Assembly (NCBI GenBank): GCA_022702705.1
Contig: CM040423.1
Location: 45,023,575 to 45,087,574 of the forward strand
DNA length: 64,000 nucleotides
Source: Papilionanthe hookeriana x Papilionanthe teres
Taxonomy: Eukaryota > Streptophyta > Magnoliopsida > Asparagales > Orchidaceae
Reading direction: 5' to 3'
A model generated the notes under the pieces. The model saw only the letters and a list, made by a program, of their open reading frames with translations. It was not told the DNA's origin and did no database searches. The translations under genes were made by a program, and so were the position numbers. Shown here one piece after another: positions 23,201-33,139 of this stretch. Numbering within the stretch: the stretch's first letter is position 1; every line of letters begins with the position of its first letter.

Positions 23201-24322
23201 AAATTGAGGGCTTGCTTTTTGTCTTTAACCAAGCTGTGGGCTTCAAAAATTCAGGACCGCTCCTCAAAATGCTCTGAGCAATTTGTTTTTATTTTGTTTT
23301 TATAGAACTTTGTAGGGTAGAATTTTTAAAAGGCAGATTGGATTGTAGATAAGATGATATTACTCAGATTTCGCTCTCATTTAGCGAAGACTTTTTTATC
23401 TGGGATCCAAGGTTTCTCATTGGCGCAAGCCCCTATGATTAATTACTCCTCTCGATAACAGGAGAACACTTTCGGTTAAGATGAGTCATTAAGTATTAAG
23501 TATTCAGTATATAATAGCAGCAAACTTAAGATTTAAATTGTAGAATTCATCACTTGAAGTTTAAAGCGGACGGTGGGAGAATTAAGATGAAATCTGATCG
23601 AGATATCATGCTTTCATCATCCCACTTAGTCAAACAAGGTAGTAGACCCAACCAGACAGAAGGATTATTGTCATCAACCATGGTTGCGTCATCTAAGAGA
23701 TCTTTGTTGATCTGGGGTGGATGTTTGTTTAAGGGAACAAATTTAAGTCGAACTTAGCTAACATAAGATTTTATGTAATTAATTATATCTTTATGGTTTA
23801 CAATTCAAATGGTAGAAAGTTGTTGGGGAACATATGAGTTGCGGCTGTGAATGTAGTATAATGGTGTTATTTGGCGGAAATTACTCGGTCAGAGACCTTT
23901 GGTCGAAACCGCTACTTTGTGGTGTCATTTGACAGCGAAACCACGCAGACAGAGAACTCGAACCACGTCCTTACCGGTATGCAATTACTTTGATTGTGAA
24001 TATGAATGTACATTTGATATGACATCAACTCTTTGTGAGCTGAAGTCGGTTAGAAATTTGTCGCCCTCAACAAACTATTATGGAGGGTTGGGTGAGATTT
24101 GCTTCGAGTCTTTAGTAATTGATCTTTAACTTGAATATTTTAATTGATTCTTTTGAATGCCTTAGATTTAAAAGATTTAACCCCTCCGGTTGAAATCTAC
24201 TATCAACTCAGTCATCATCGGACTATTAAATATTTTAAACTTCTTTGTATATGAATGTGGCAATTAATTTTGTAACTTTAAGTTTTTTAAAGCACAAGTC
24301 ATGTCAACTCTTATCATTATAG
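23201..24322. other. Intergenic, no recognised feature
   Basis: Only short chance frames are present (23554-23757 and 23899-24129). No family signature is seen. Confidence 0.35.
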
Positions 24323-24600
24323 ATAGGAGGATCAGACTAGTTTGGTTGATTTAAACTTGTAGACTCTTAATTCAAGATTTGGACATTTTTTTCAAAGTTA
24401 TCAGACTCATCAACTACAGTCCTTGCAATGAGGATTGAACTAGTTGGGGTGATTTAGACTTGTAAACTCGTATTTTACGATTTGAATATTTATTAGGGTT
24501 CACTAGACCCGTCAACTTCAGGCCTAGCAATTTGGACATTTGTTAGGGTTAACTAGACTCGTCAACTCTACTCCTTGCTAGGAGGATCAGACTAGCGGGG
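24323..24600. repeat. Tandem repeat, unit about 104 bp, 2.7 copies
   Basis: The units share GGAGGATCAGACTAG, TGATTTAGACTTGTAGACTC, GATTTGGACATTT, CTAGACTCGTCAACT and CCTTGC blocks. The second unit starts near 24428, and the last one is partial and rejoins GGAGGATCAGACTAG at about 24585. Confidence 0.65.
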
Positions 24601-25399
24601 TGGGACTTACAGCCCTATCATATAAACAAGGCGGCCTGATTAGCTCGCACGACATTCTCGAATATAGTATTTAAGCATTCAATACATTGGTTGAAACAAA
24701 TGCACTCGTTTAACTTTCATATGTTTGAGCTATTTTAGTTGGAGCATTTGATGTCTTAAGTCAATTTATATGATTTTAAAACATGGTTAAATCAAAAGGC
24801 TTGCACATAGGCTTTCATTTTAAGCATTTTGCCACCTTTTGTTCGCTAGCAGACACGTTGCGAAATTGATGGCAGGCAATTAATTTCAATTTCTTTTCTT
24901 TTTAAATGCTCCATATTTGAATTATGTTTCACTCTCTCCTAGGAGCCTAAGTATGAACAACTAATTTCCAAGCTGTAGGAGTTCAAATTTACGAGCTCAA
25001 GTTTTAAAATCTAAATCTTAATATTTTAAACTTTGAAAATTTATATTTTTAATAACCCAAAATTTTAAAAACTTTTGAAACCTTAATAACCTAATTATTT
25101 ATAAGCCCAAATTTTAAAATAATTTTAAGCCTAAAGAGTCTATTTTAAGAGCCCAAGATTTAAATATTTTTTGAATTCTCAAGAGCCTACATTTTAAAAG
25201 ATCAAATTTTCAAATTTTTAAAATTTCAAATTTCAAAAAATTTCTTATTTACAAGTCCACATTCACCAAAAAAATCAGGTAACCACCCGGCGTCAACCCT
25301 GGTTTCGGGGCAGCGGAGGATGTTAACTTTCTCAACTATCTTAAGAAACAAACTAGTCAGTGTCGTGAGACACTAAAAAAATATAAATTTAACCGACAA
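24601..25399. other. Intergenic, low-complexity part at 25000-25260
   Basis: No gene. From about 25000 to 25260 the sequence is a degenerate run of AAATTTTAAA-type words separated by CCCAA / AGCCC, a low-complexity AT tract. Confidence 0.4.
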
Positions 25400-26610
25400 T
25401 CTTAAAATGATGCAAATTGTCTGTGTGCAAACTAACCTTGCCCAAGTGGTATTTTGTTTTCCTTGAAAGGTAATAAATTCCTCATAAACAGGTACTCACT
25501 TTTCCACGAGCGGGTATTTTAAGATATCCATTTTTTTAAAAAATATTTTTAGAAGTGTGCATTTTTTTTCTGAACGTTAGCTAATTTCTCTATGAATGGG
25601 TACTTGCGCTTCCTCGAATGGATATTTTAAAAAATTTTGTGTTGCCCCAAGAGGCATACCTTTCGAGCCTATCGGCAGCACAACACATATTTTCTTTTCT
25701 ATATATATAATGCAGAGTAATAAAAATAAAACAAAATGAAATACAAAGATAAAATGAACACCAAAGTAGCTTTGGGTAGGGAATTGGGCAGAGGAAAAGA
25801 CGAATAGTAGGCGAGGCAGAGAGGAAAAGCTCGGGCACAGAGAGGGAAGAGCGGCACCGTGCAAGGTTTTCTTGAGGGCACAAAGTGAAACGAGCGCTTA
25901 TTAGGGTCTAGAGTCCAGTGACAGGGCATTACGTGGCAAGTGAGTCCCGCCATCATACACAGACATTAGCTAGTGTTAATGATGGACGAGTCTAATTCTC
26001 ACAAGGCGCTACCACCTAAAATTTTACCCAATGGAACAATTATTTCACTTGAGCGGGAGTCTTAGGCGGGAAAAGATAAGTAAGCATTTACTAATTAATT
26101 AATTATTTTTTTCCTTTTAATTTCCTTTCTCTTTTTTTCTTTTTCTTTTTCTTTTTCTTTTTTTTTTTTTTTTTTAATTCGTGGTCAACACAAGCCTATT
26201 TTGAAATCCAACCGGAGCACCTACCCGTTCCTTTATTTAGTAGTTTACTTTTTTTTTTTTCCGCTTTAAGTTGTCTATTATATTAAAATAAATAAGACAT
26301 ATCTGTGTTGTATTTTCATATTCTTCGTCGTCGTCAATATCATCAGAGATTTGAAAGGTATAACTTTGGGGCCATAGGTAAATTTTAAAAAACCTCCATT
26401 CAAGGAGAGCACGGTACATGTCAAGCAGGGAAATAAGTAACTCGTTTGGAGAATTATTATTATTTTTTTTTTAAATGAGATTTTAAAATACCCATCCGTA
26501 GGAAAAGAAAATACCCGTTCGTGAGAATTAAGTTATTGTACGGGAAAACTAAAATACCATTCGGGAAGTATTGATTTGCAATATAACATTTTCAGCAGAC
26601 ATATTGAAGA
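25400..26610. repeat. Element with long terminal inverted repeats (about 95 bp or more)
   Basis: The left arm (about 25439-25535: GTGGTATTTTGTTTTCC, ACGAGCGGGTATTTTAAG) pairs with the reverse complement of 26470-26570 (ATGGTATTTTAGTTTTCCC, GGATGGGTATTTTAAAAT) over about 95 bp. The left arm carries a second, tandem copy of part of the motif at about 25585-25640. Long inverted ends around about 1 kb of non-coding DNA fit a Mutator-like non-autonomous element. No target duplication was found. Confidence 0.55.
26101..26176. repeat. Polypyrimidine / poly(T) tract
   Basis: A T-rich run with CTTTTT units grades into a pure T stretch. Confidence 0.9.
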
Positions 26611-26619
26611 CCCATCACA

Positions 26620-27130
26620 TCTTTTGAGATTGTGGGTTAAATGTTCTTTTTTGCTCCCCGACCACAGTGTCTTACAATACTAACCAACGATTCTTTTGAG
26701 ATAACCGGAAAGGCTGACATTCTCTCATGTCATGTCAGGGGGAGGATGCAGAAATTTTGGGTGAATTTGAACTTGTAAATAATAGAAAAATATTAATTGT
26801 TTGGACATTAAAAATGATATATAAAAGTAAAAGAAAATGCATAATAGCACTCAAACGCAGTTCAAACGCAGGAGAAAAATATAAAAAATTTACCGATAGG
26901 GGCTTGAAAAGAATATTCTAGAATGCTAAAAGTGCACACCATGCTACCTCTTCCTCTTAGCAAATTATAGTAGTAGTGTATAGATAACATAGTGCTTGCA
27001 ACATAAGCAAGTCTAGAGAGTGACACACACAATTGGCACAATAATTACATTTCGAAGATTCATTCTCCCTCACTAGTAAATCAAATTAAAGGCACTTTGC
27101 TTGTAGAAAAGTATACGACGGATGCTAGTT

Positions 27131-27168
<38 letters not shown>

Positions 27169-28260
27169 TGGGTGGGGTGTAAGTGAGCAAATCCAACTCA
27201 AACTCGGACTCACGACCACGTTTGTGAGTCAAGTTGACTTGGCTCATGAGATCACATGCTGGCGCGATTAAAATGGTAATCTTAATTTCAATCATTTGAT
27301 TTAAGATGCCCGAATTTTAAACATCGTTGGTCCCATACTTCAATCAAGCTTCATTATTGCCTTATCTCAAATCTAGTCCAATCTTTGCCTTCTTCAGTGA
27401 AGTCCAATCACATCTTTCCTAACAACAACATCTTGAGTCCTATCATTACCGTCTCCAAATAGTTCCCAAACTCTCCTCCTCCCTCGTAACAATGTTTTTC
27501 CCGATTCTGCCTTTAGCAAGCTCTAGCCACATCTTACCCCCAACAATGTTGGCTTTGTGGTTGCTTTCTACAACGAGTTTTGATTGCATCTTCCCCCAAC
27601 TCACAACTTTCCCTAGCTTGAGCACACAAGTTGAGTTCGACCTTACTATTATTCTGGCAAGCAGAGATCAAGCTAACCATATGAGCCATAGGCTTGAGCT
27701 GGCATTGGAAAGATAAGCTAGCTCGAGTTAGCTATGACTTGAGCTCAACTCAACTCACTTACGTCCCTATTCTACATCCATTTCTCTTGTTACATATTAA
27801 CACTACGTACGAACTCTTATTGAATATAGGTTCTTTAGTATGCAACAATTTCAATAACTTTAATAAAGATAAGGATATTGGCCGGCAAAAAAGGCCACTC
27901 AATCCTGATACTTCAGTCCACTTTCCCAACCTCTACACGAAGAGATGAGTCCTCACCCAATGTTTCGACCATGGCCAACTCAGTAGATAGGGAATCTCCA
28001 TTGAAAGTGCTGTATCACAAAAGCAAAAGAGCACCAAAAAAGTCTCTTCTTGCAGCCGTGCATATGAAGCAAAGAAGCCAAACACTATCTTGTTTTGTTT
28101 ATTTTGATTCCATTTTTTTTCTCTTGATTATTGTATGAAAAACTAGTTTAATTTACTATTATTATTAATTTCATTTTTTTTTTCAGAACAGCATGAATTA
28201 ATATAACATCTAATAGTAAAATAAAAAATGTTGCATTAAAGCAATTATAGGAAAGCAGAC
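26620..28260. other. Intergenic upstream of the MCTP gene
   Basis: It contains a (GA)n microsatellite at 27133-27166 and a CAACTCAAACTC / GAGCTCAACTC-style repeat-like region (27185-27760). Several 60-86 codon frames are present with no domain. None is convincing. Confidence 0.4.
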
Positions 28261-28287
28261 CTTAATCAATCAGCTCCACGTCCAGCC

Positions 28288-28294
28288 TATAAAT
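28288..28294 (+). promoter_or_regulatory. Probable TATA box of the MCTP gene
   Basis: TATAAAT, preceded by CC, lies about 140 bp before the ATG. A start about 30 bp downstream would give a leader of around 110-115 nt. Confidence 0.55.
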
Positions 28295-28435
28295 GCACTC
28301 ATCAAGCTCACTGCTTAAACCTACAAGCAACAACAGGAGCAAAGTCTCAAAGAGGAATTGAGAGTCTGAGACTAAGTTGAATGAAAAGAGAGTAGTAGTG
28401 TAAATTTGCTTATCTGACAAATATTCCAGCTTTTC

Positions 28436-31318
28436 ATGGCTGCCATGGTGAGGAAGCTCTTTGTTGAGGTCGTGGAAGCCCGCGACCTCCTACCTAAAGA
28501 CGGCACTGGAACATCAAGCCCGTACGTGGTGTCTGACTTCGACGGCCAGCGGCGGCGTACACAAACAATTTGCAGAAATCTCAACCCCACCTGGAACGAG
28601 CTGCTCGAGTTCAATGTGAACAGCTCCGCCAACATCACCGGAGAGCTGCTGGAAGTGACCGTGTTAAATGACCAGCGTGCCGGCCCAACCCGAAGGAATA
28701 ACTTCCTCGGCCGCGTCCGGCTGGACTTCAGACATCTCGTTAGGAAGGGAGAGGAGGCTCTCATTCATTTCCCTTTGGAGAAAAAGAGCTTCTTTAGCTG
28801 GGTCAGAGGAGACATAGGCCTCCGTATTTACTACGATGATATCCCGGTTGTTTCTCCGCCGCCGCCACCGCCGCCACCGCCGCCGCCGCCGCCGCCGCCG
28901 GCGGAGGCGGCGGCGGAGGCGGCGGCAGAAGAAAGTAATCCCAACGGAGAGGCAGAAGCACCACCGGCTGATGATGCTCCCACTGCAGAAAAATCACCAG
29001 CAGCTGAGAATGAGGGACCACCGGAGACGGAGACGAACCCTAAAATGGACACAAAAGCTCCGGCGGCACCCCAAAAAGAGGCCGCCTCACCAACGCCAAC
29101 GCCGCTGCCGGAGTCAATGGACAAATCTTCCTACGACTTAGTTGACAAGATGCAATACCTATTCGTCCGCGTAGTTCGCGCTCGATCACTCCCCGGCGAC
29201 GCCAAGCCGCGTGTGCGTGTCGCGGCTAACGGCCGCCAAGTGGTCACGTGCATGGCGCGGAGATCCGCCTTCTTTGAATGGGATCAAACCTTTGCTTTCG
29301 CCCGCGATCCGGCTTCCGGAGACTCCAACCTAGAAATATCCGTATGGAATCACCCGCCGGATACCGTCGCCAGCGATGATGATCGCCATTTTCTCGGCGG
29401 CGTCTGCTTCGACGTCTCGGAGGTGCCGGTGCGCGATCCACCGGACGGACCCCTGGCTCCGCAGTGGTACCGCCTCGAGGGTAGCGGAGCCTCCCGCAGC
29501 GGCGAAGTTATGCTCGCCACATGGGTAGGTACTCAAGCCGACGAGTCATTCAACGAGGCCTGGAAGGCCGATGAGGCCTCCACCTCCCGATCAAAAATCT
29601 ACCTATCGCCGAAGCTCTGGTACCTGCGCGTCACCCTGATCGAAGCACAGGAAATACCGACGCCAATGAGAGAGACTTCTCTCATCATCCGCGCTACTCT
29701 TGGCTTCCAGGTCTTGAAGACCCGCACGGCCTTTCCACGTAACGGCGCAACAGCTTGGAACGAAGATCTGCTCTTCGTCGTCGCCGAGCCATTCAAGGAG
29801 GACGAGAGCCTCGTTCTCTGTCTCGAATCAAGGCAGGGAAAAGAAGCTACTATCCTCGGCTCCGCCTCGATACGGCTCTTCTCTATTGAACGCCGCGTCG
29901 ATGACCGCAATGTCGCTTCTCGCTGGCTCGACCTTCCTCCTTCCGCTGTCTGTAAGTTGTCAGGCGGGAGATTGCATGTGCGTGTCTGTCTCGATGGGGG
30001 TTATCATGTGCAGGATGAGCAACCTCACGCGGCAAGTGACAACCGGCCGTCCGCCCGGCAGCTTTGGCGACCAGCTGTGGGAACGATTGAGCTCGGCGTT
30101 ATCGGATGCAGGGGGCTACTTCCGATGAAGATCTCCGACGGCAAGGGCAACACCGACGCCTTCGCAGTCGCTAAATACGGTCCAAAGTGGGCACGAACGA
30201 GAACCGTCGCGGAATCTTTCGAACCAGCTTGGAACGAGCAGTTCAACTGGCCCGTCTTCGATCCCGCCACCGTACTCACAATCGCCGTTTTCGACGATGT
30301 CGCCGGTAGTTCCAAAGACTCAGCCGCTAGCTGCCGACCACTTGGGCGGATCACGATCCGTATCTCCACCCTAGAGACGAATCGCTCCTACCGCTGCTTC
30401 TACCCGCTTCTTCTCGTACTTCCATCAGGCCTGAAACAGATGGGGGAAATTGAACTTGCAATGCGGTTCACGATCACCGTGTCCAAATTCGACCTGCTTC
30501 ATATCTATACGCAGCCGATTCTACCGGCGATGCATCACATTCGTCCGATCGGATCCCCGCAGCGCAAGTGGCTGCGGATTGCCGCAGCTAGAGTTTCGGC
30601 GACTCATTTAGCGAGGGCGGAGCCCTCGCTCCCGCGAGAGGTTGTGATGTGGATGCTGCAGGTATCGGATCCCCCTTTCAGTATGCGACGCGTGAGAGCG
30701 AATTGGGGACGGATTGCGGCTGCGATTGCGTGGATTGGCAATGGATTGCGATGGATGTCGCAAATCCGGGAATGGCGGAATCCGACGGCGACGGTAATGG
30801 CGCACGTAGCAGCTTTGCTTCTGGTTTGGTTCCCAGATCTTATCGTCCCGGCGGTGGCGGCGCATTTAGGATTTGTCGGACTATGGCGTTACCGTCGACG
30901 ACCTAAGGTACCTTCGGCGGCCGCAGCGGTGAGGGAGTCAGAGGCGGAGTGGGCCGAGAGGGAAGATCTAGACGAGGAATTCGACGCTGTACCGAGCGCG
31001 AAAGGAGAGGAGATAGTGAAGGCGAGGTATGAGAGGATGAGAGCAGTGGGAGCGAGGTTACAGGCAATGATTGGGGATGCGGCAGCGCAAGCGGAGAGGG
31101 TTCAGGCGATGGTGTCGTGGGAGGATCCGCGGGCCACGGCCGTGTTTGTGGTGGGTTGTTTCTTGCTGGCATTGGTGATGTATGTGGTGCCGGCGAGAAT
31201 GGTGGTGGTGGCGGCGGTGTTTTATTACATGCGGCATCCGGTGTTCCGGGGAAGGAGGCCGCCGCTGGCGGCTAATTTCTTTAGGAGGTTGCCGTCGCTG
31301 GCTGATCGGATAATATAG
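28436..31318 (+). CDS. MCTP: MCTP: multiple C2 domain and transmembrane region protein (960 aa, intronless)
   Basis: MCTPs are membrane proteins of the endoplasmic reticulum and plasmodesmata that bind lipid, often with calcium, through C2 domains. C2A is at residues about 5-115 (KLFVEVVEARDLLPKDG; NPTWNE; RRNNFLGRV). A run of about 18 prolines (about 140-157) and an Ala/Glu/Pro linker lead to C2B (about 238-355), C2C (about 396-505, WYLRVTLIEAQEIP) and C2D (about 550-665, GTIELGVIGCRGLLP). The C-terminal region (about 720-960) has the family's RAEPSLPREVV and NFFRRLPSLADRII ends and two hydrophobic segments (about 800-835 and 900-930). C2A reads GTSSPYVV, with Ser where a calcium-binding Asp is common; C2D keeps TDAFAVAKYG. 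The N-terminus resembles the MCTP15/16 (QUIRKY-like) group. The gene is GC-rich, unlike its surroundings. The next Met (residue 4) is an alternative start. Confidence 0.97.
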   Translation: MAAMVRKLFVEVVEARDLLPKDGTGTSSPYVVSDFDGQRRRTQTICRNLNPTWNELLEFNVNSSANITGELLEVTVLNDQRAGPTRRNNFLGRVRLDFRHLVRKGEEALIHFPLEKKSFFSWVRGDIGLRIYYDDIPVVSPPPPPPPPPPPPPPPAEAAAEAAAEESNPNGEAEAPPADDAPTAEKSPAAENEGPPETETNPKMDTKAPAAPQKEAASPTPTPLPESMDKSSYDLVDKMQYLFVRVVRARSLPGDAKPRVRVAANGRQVVTCMARRSAFFEWDQTFAFARDPASGDSNLEISVWNHPPDTVASDDDRHFLGGVCFDVSEVPVRDPPDGPLAPQWYRLEGSGASRSGEVMLATWVGTQADESFNEAWKADEASTSRSKIYLSPKLWYLRVTLIEAQEIPTPMRETSLIIRATLGFQVLKTRTAFPRNGATAWNEDLLFVVAEPFKEDESLVLCLESRQGKEATILGSASIRLFSIERRVDDRNVASRWLDLPPSAVCKLSGGRLHVRVCLDGGYHVQDEQPHAASDNRPSARQLWRPAVGTIELGVIGCRGLLPMKISDGKGNTDAFAVAKYGPKWARTRTVAESFEPAWNEQFNWPVFDPATVLTIAVFDDVAGSSKDSAASCRPLGRITIRISTLETNRSYRCFYPLLLVLPSGLKQMGEIELAMRFTITVSKFDLLHIYTQPILPAMHHIRPIGSPQRKWLRIAAARVSATHLARAEPSLPREVVMWMLQVSDPPFSMRRVRANWGRIAAAIAWIGNGLRWMSQIREWRNPTATVMAHVAALLLVWFPDLIVPAVAAHLGFVGLWRYRRRPKVPSAAAAVRESEAEWAEREDLDEEFDAVPSAKGEEIVKARYERMRAVGARLQAMIGDAAAQAERVQAMVSWEDPRATAVFVVGCFLLALVMYVVPARMVVVAAVFYYMRHPVFRGRRPPLAANFFRRLPSLADRII
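28853..28908 (+). repeat. CCG-repeat coding for the proline tract
   Basis: CCGCCGCCACCG-type trinucleotide repeat inside the MCTP gene, expected to vary in length between alleles. Open frames on the opposite strand here are by-products of the triplet period. Confidence 0.95.
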
Positions 31319-31589
31319 GTCGTGGGATAATTTATGGTTTATTAGATTTTTATTTTTGATTTATTGTTAGAATTTAAATTTTTGGCGGTATATTAATTTG
31401 GAACACTGATTTCACCGGCTTAGCATCTTTAAAAGGAGTTTCGCATGCTTAGTCTTTAAAATATTTATATTTATATATATCACATTTAAATTTATGTATT
31501 TATCTATAAATCCATCTAAAAACTTTTGACCAATCAAAATTTAGCATTCTGTTTTTTTCTCTCTGTCTCTCTCCATTTCGACTGTCAAA
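31319..31589. other. 3' flank of the MCTP gene
   Basis: AT-rich sequence containing the presumed 3' untranslated region. No clear AATAAA signal was seen. Confidence 0.4.
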
Positions 31590-31741
31590 ACTGCTCGCGA
31601 ATAGTTTGTGTTCGACTTGTTAAGAAGCTCGTGTTTGAATCGTTAGCTAATGAGTGAGCACGGAAAAAATTTTTGTGCTCTATATATAAACAAGCACAAC
31701 ACGAACAAAAATTTATTTGTTTGTGTTCAGTTTGTTTGACT

Positions 31742-31821
<80 letters not shown>

Positions 31822-32158
31822 TTTTAAAATTTTAATTGACTACAAAACTACAAAGATTTATAATCAATTAAAATTATTAATTTAAAAAATAAAATAAAAA
31901 TATATTAAATTATGTTTAAATGATATTTAATATAAATAATAATATCAACCCCTAACATCTTACATCCTATGATTGTGCAACTAGAATATTCAAAAGAACA
32001 GCTCAAGCTCAAGTTCGTCTCGCTAAGCAAACAAGTTGAACATAAGCATATTTTTTTTGTTTAAAATATAAATGAGCCGGATGCGAACAGTACTATTTTT
32101 TAAAGAGCCAAACACAAGTTGAGCTTAGACTCGCTCGTGTTTGACTCATTCACACCTC
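31590..32158. repeat. Possible hAT-type dispersed element split by a TA microsatellite
   Basis: The right end reads GACTCATTCACACCTC and the body carries repeated AGCTCAAGCTCAAGTTCG, GCTCGTGTTTGA and CAAGTTGAGC words on both sides. This resembles the common plant 'GAGGTGTGAATGAG' elements rich in GAGCTCGAGC. The left boundary is uncertain. Confidence 0.4.
31744..31817. repeat. (TA)n microsatellite
   Basis: About 36 TA units. Confidence 0.97.
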
Positions 32159-32159
32159 T

Positions 32160-33020
32160 AATCAAGTCCCATGCTAGTTATCGCGTTAAAATAAAACAAC
32201 AGGATTACTTTATATTTTATTATCTATTATCCATTTGAATATTTTGTTGATTGTATTAAAAATAACTACTTTTCTCATTGTATAGCAAAAATAAAGATAG
32301 AGCTGCACATAATTGACTAAAACAAAAAAGAAGCCTTTTAGTTTTTATTCTAAAATATAACTTAAATTTTTAACGGTATGCTCCCTATGAAATTAAAAAA
32401 TTTTAGCAATAATTAATTTGTGCTAAACTTCCATCAAATAATATCACTCTATGTTACAAGGATACCCCTAATTGATGAGAAATGCAATGCATGGTATGAA
32501 CTAAGAAAAAATATTACATCAGGAGTTTAAATATAAAATTATATCAAGACTACAATCACTCTAAATCATGTGTACAGCCCGGCACCACCATGTATTAAAT
32601 TATTTAATTATTCTTACTAAACAATAGAAGTGACATGCAGTGATTTGAGTCCTGATGAGTCTTGATGCAACCTTGCATCAAAAGTCTTGATGTAATATTT
32701 TTTTCATGAAGTATACATTGCTCGCAGATATCGAACATGATGTAGAAGTATTCAATTTAAATAATATTAAAAAAAAAAATCATTAAACAGGCATATCCTA
32801 AATAATAAATTAAATCTTTCATAAAATAATATTTTTTTATTTAAAATTTAACTATATCAACATTATAGAAGATAATTAGTATTTTCTCTATATAATAAAC
32901 TAAACAATATATATAAATTCCTTAACTTCTAATAATTACATTTCTTATTATGTCTCCTTTATTACTCATCAAACTTCACTATTTAATTTTATCTATTTTT
33001 TTTTTATAATTTATATTAAT
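32160..33020. other. AT-rich intergenic, no feature recognised
   Basis: Very AT-rich with no open frames. Confidence 0.4.
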
Positions 33021-33021
33021 A

Positions 33022-33130
33022 AAATTTACATACATACCACTTAATTCATATGTATTTACATATCTAACATTCGAACTACAATTTTAAGTTAAAAAAATAA
33101 TAATAAAATACATTTATTCATGCATAGGTC
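33022..33130. repeat. MITE family A, left part
   Basis: It runs from the terminus TTTACATACATACCAC through to TCATGCATAGG, in the reverse interior orientation, then stops where the copia element begins. It pairs with the right part at 36065-36157. Confidence 0.65.
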
Positions 33131-33139
33131 AAATTGATA

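Noticed and set aside
28803..29141. Gly/Ala-rich and Arg-rich frames overlapping the MCTP gene
   Set aside because: They are shadows of the CCG-repeat; the MCTP frame carries recognisable C2 domains through this region.
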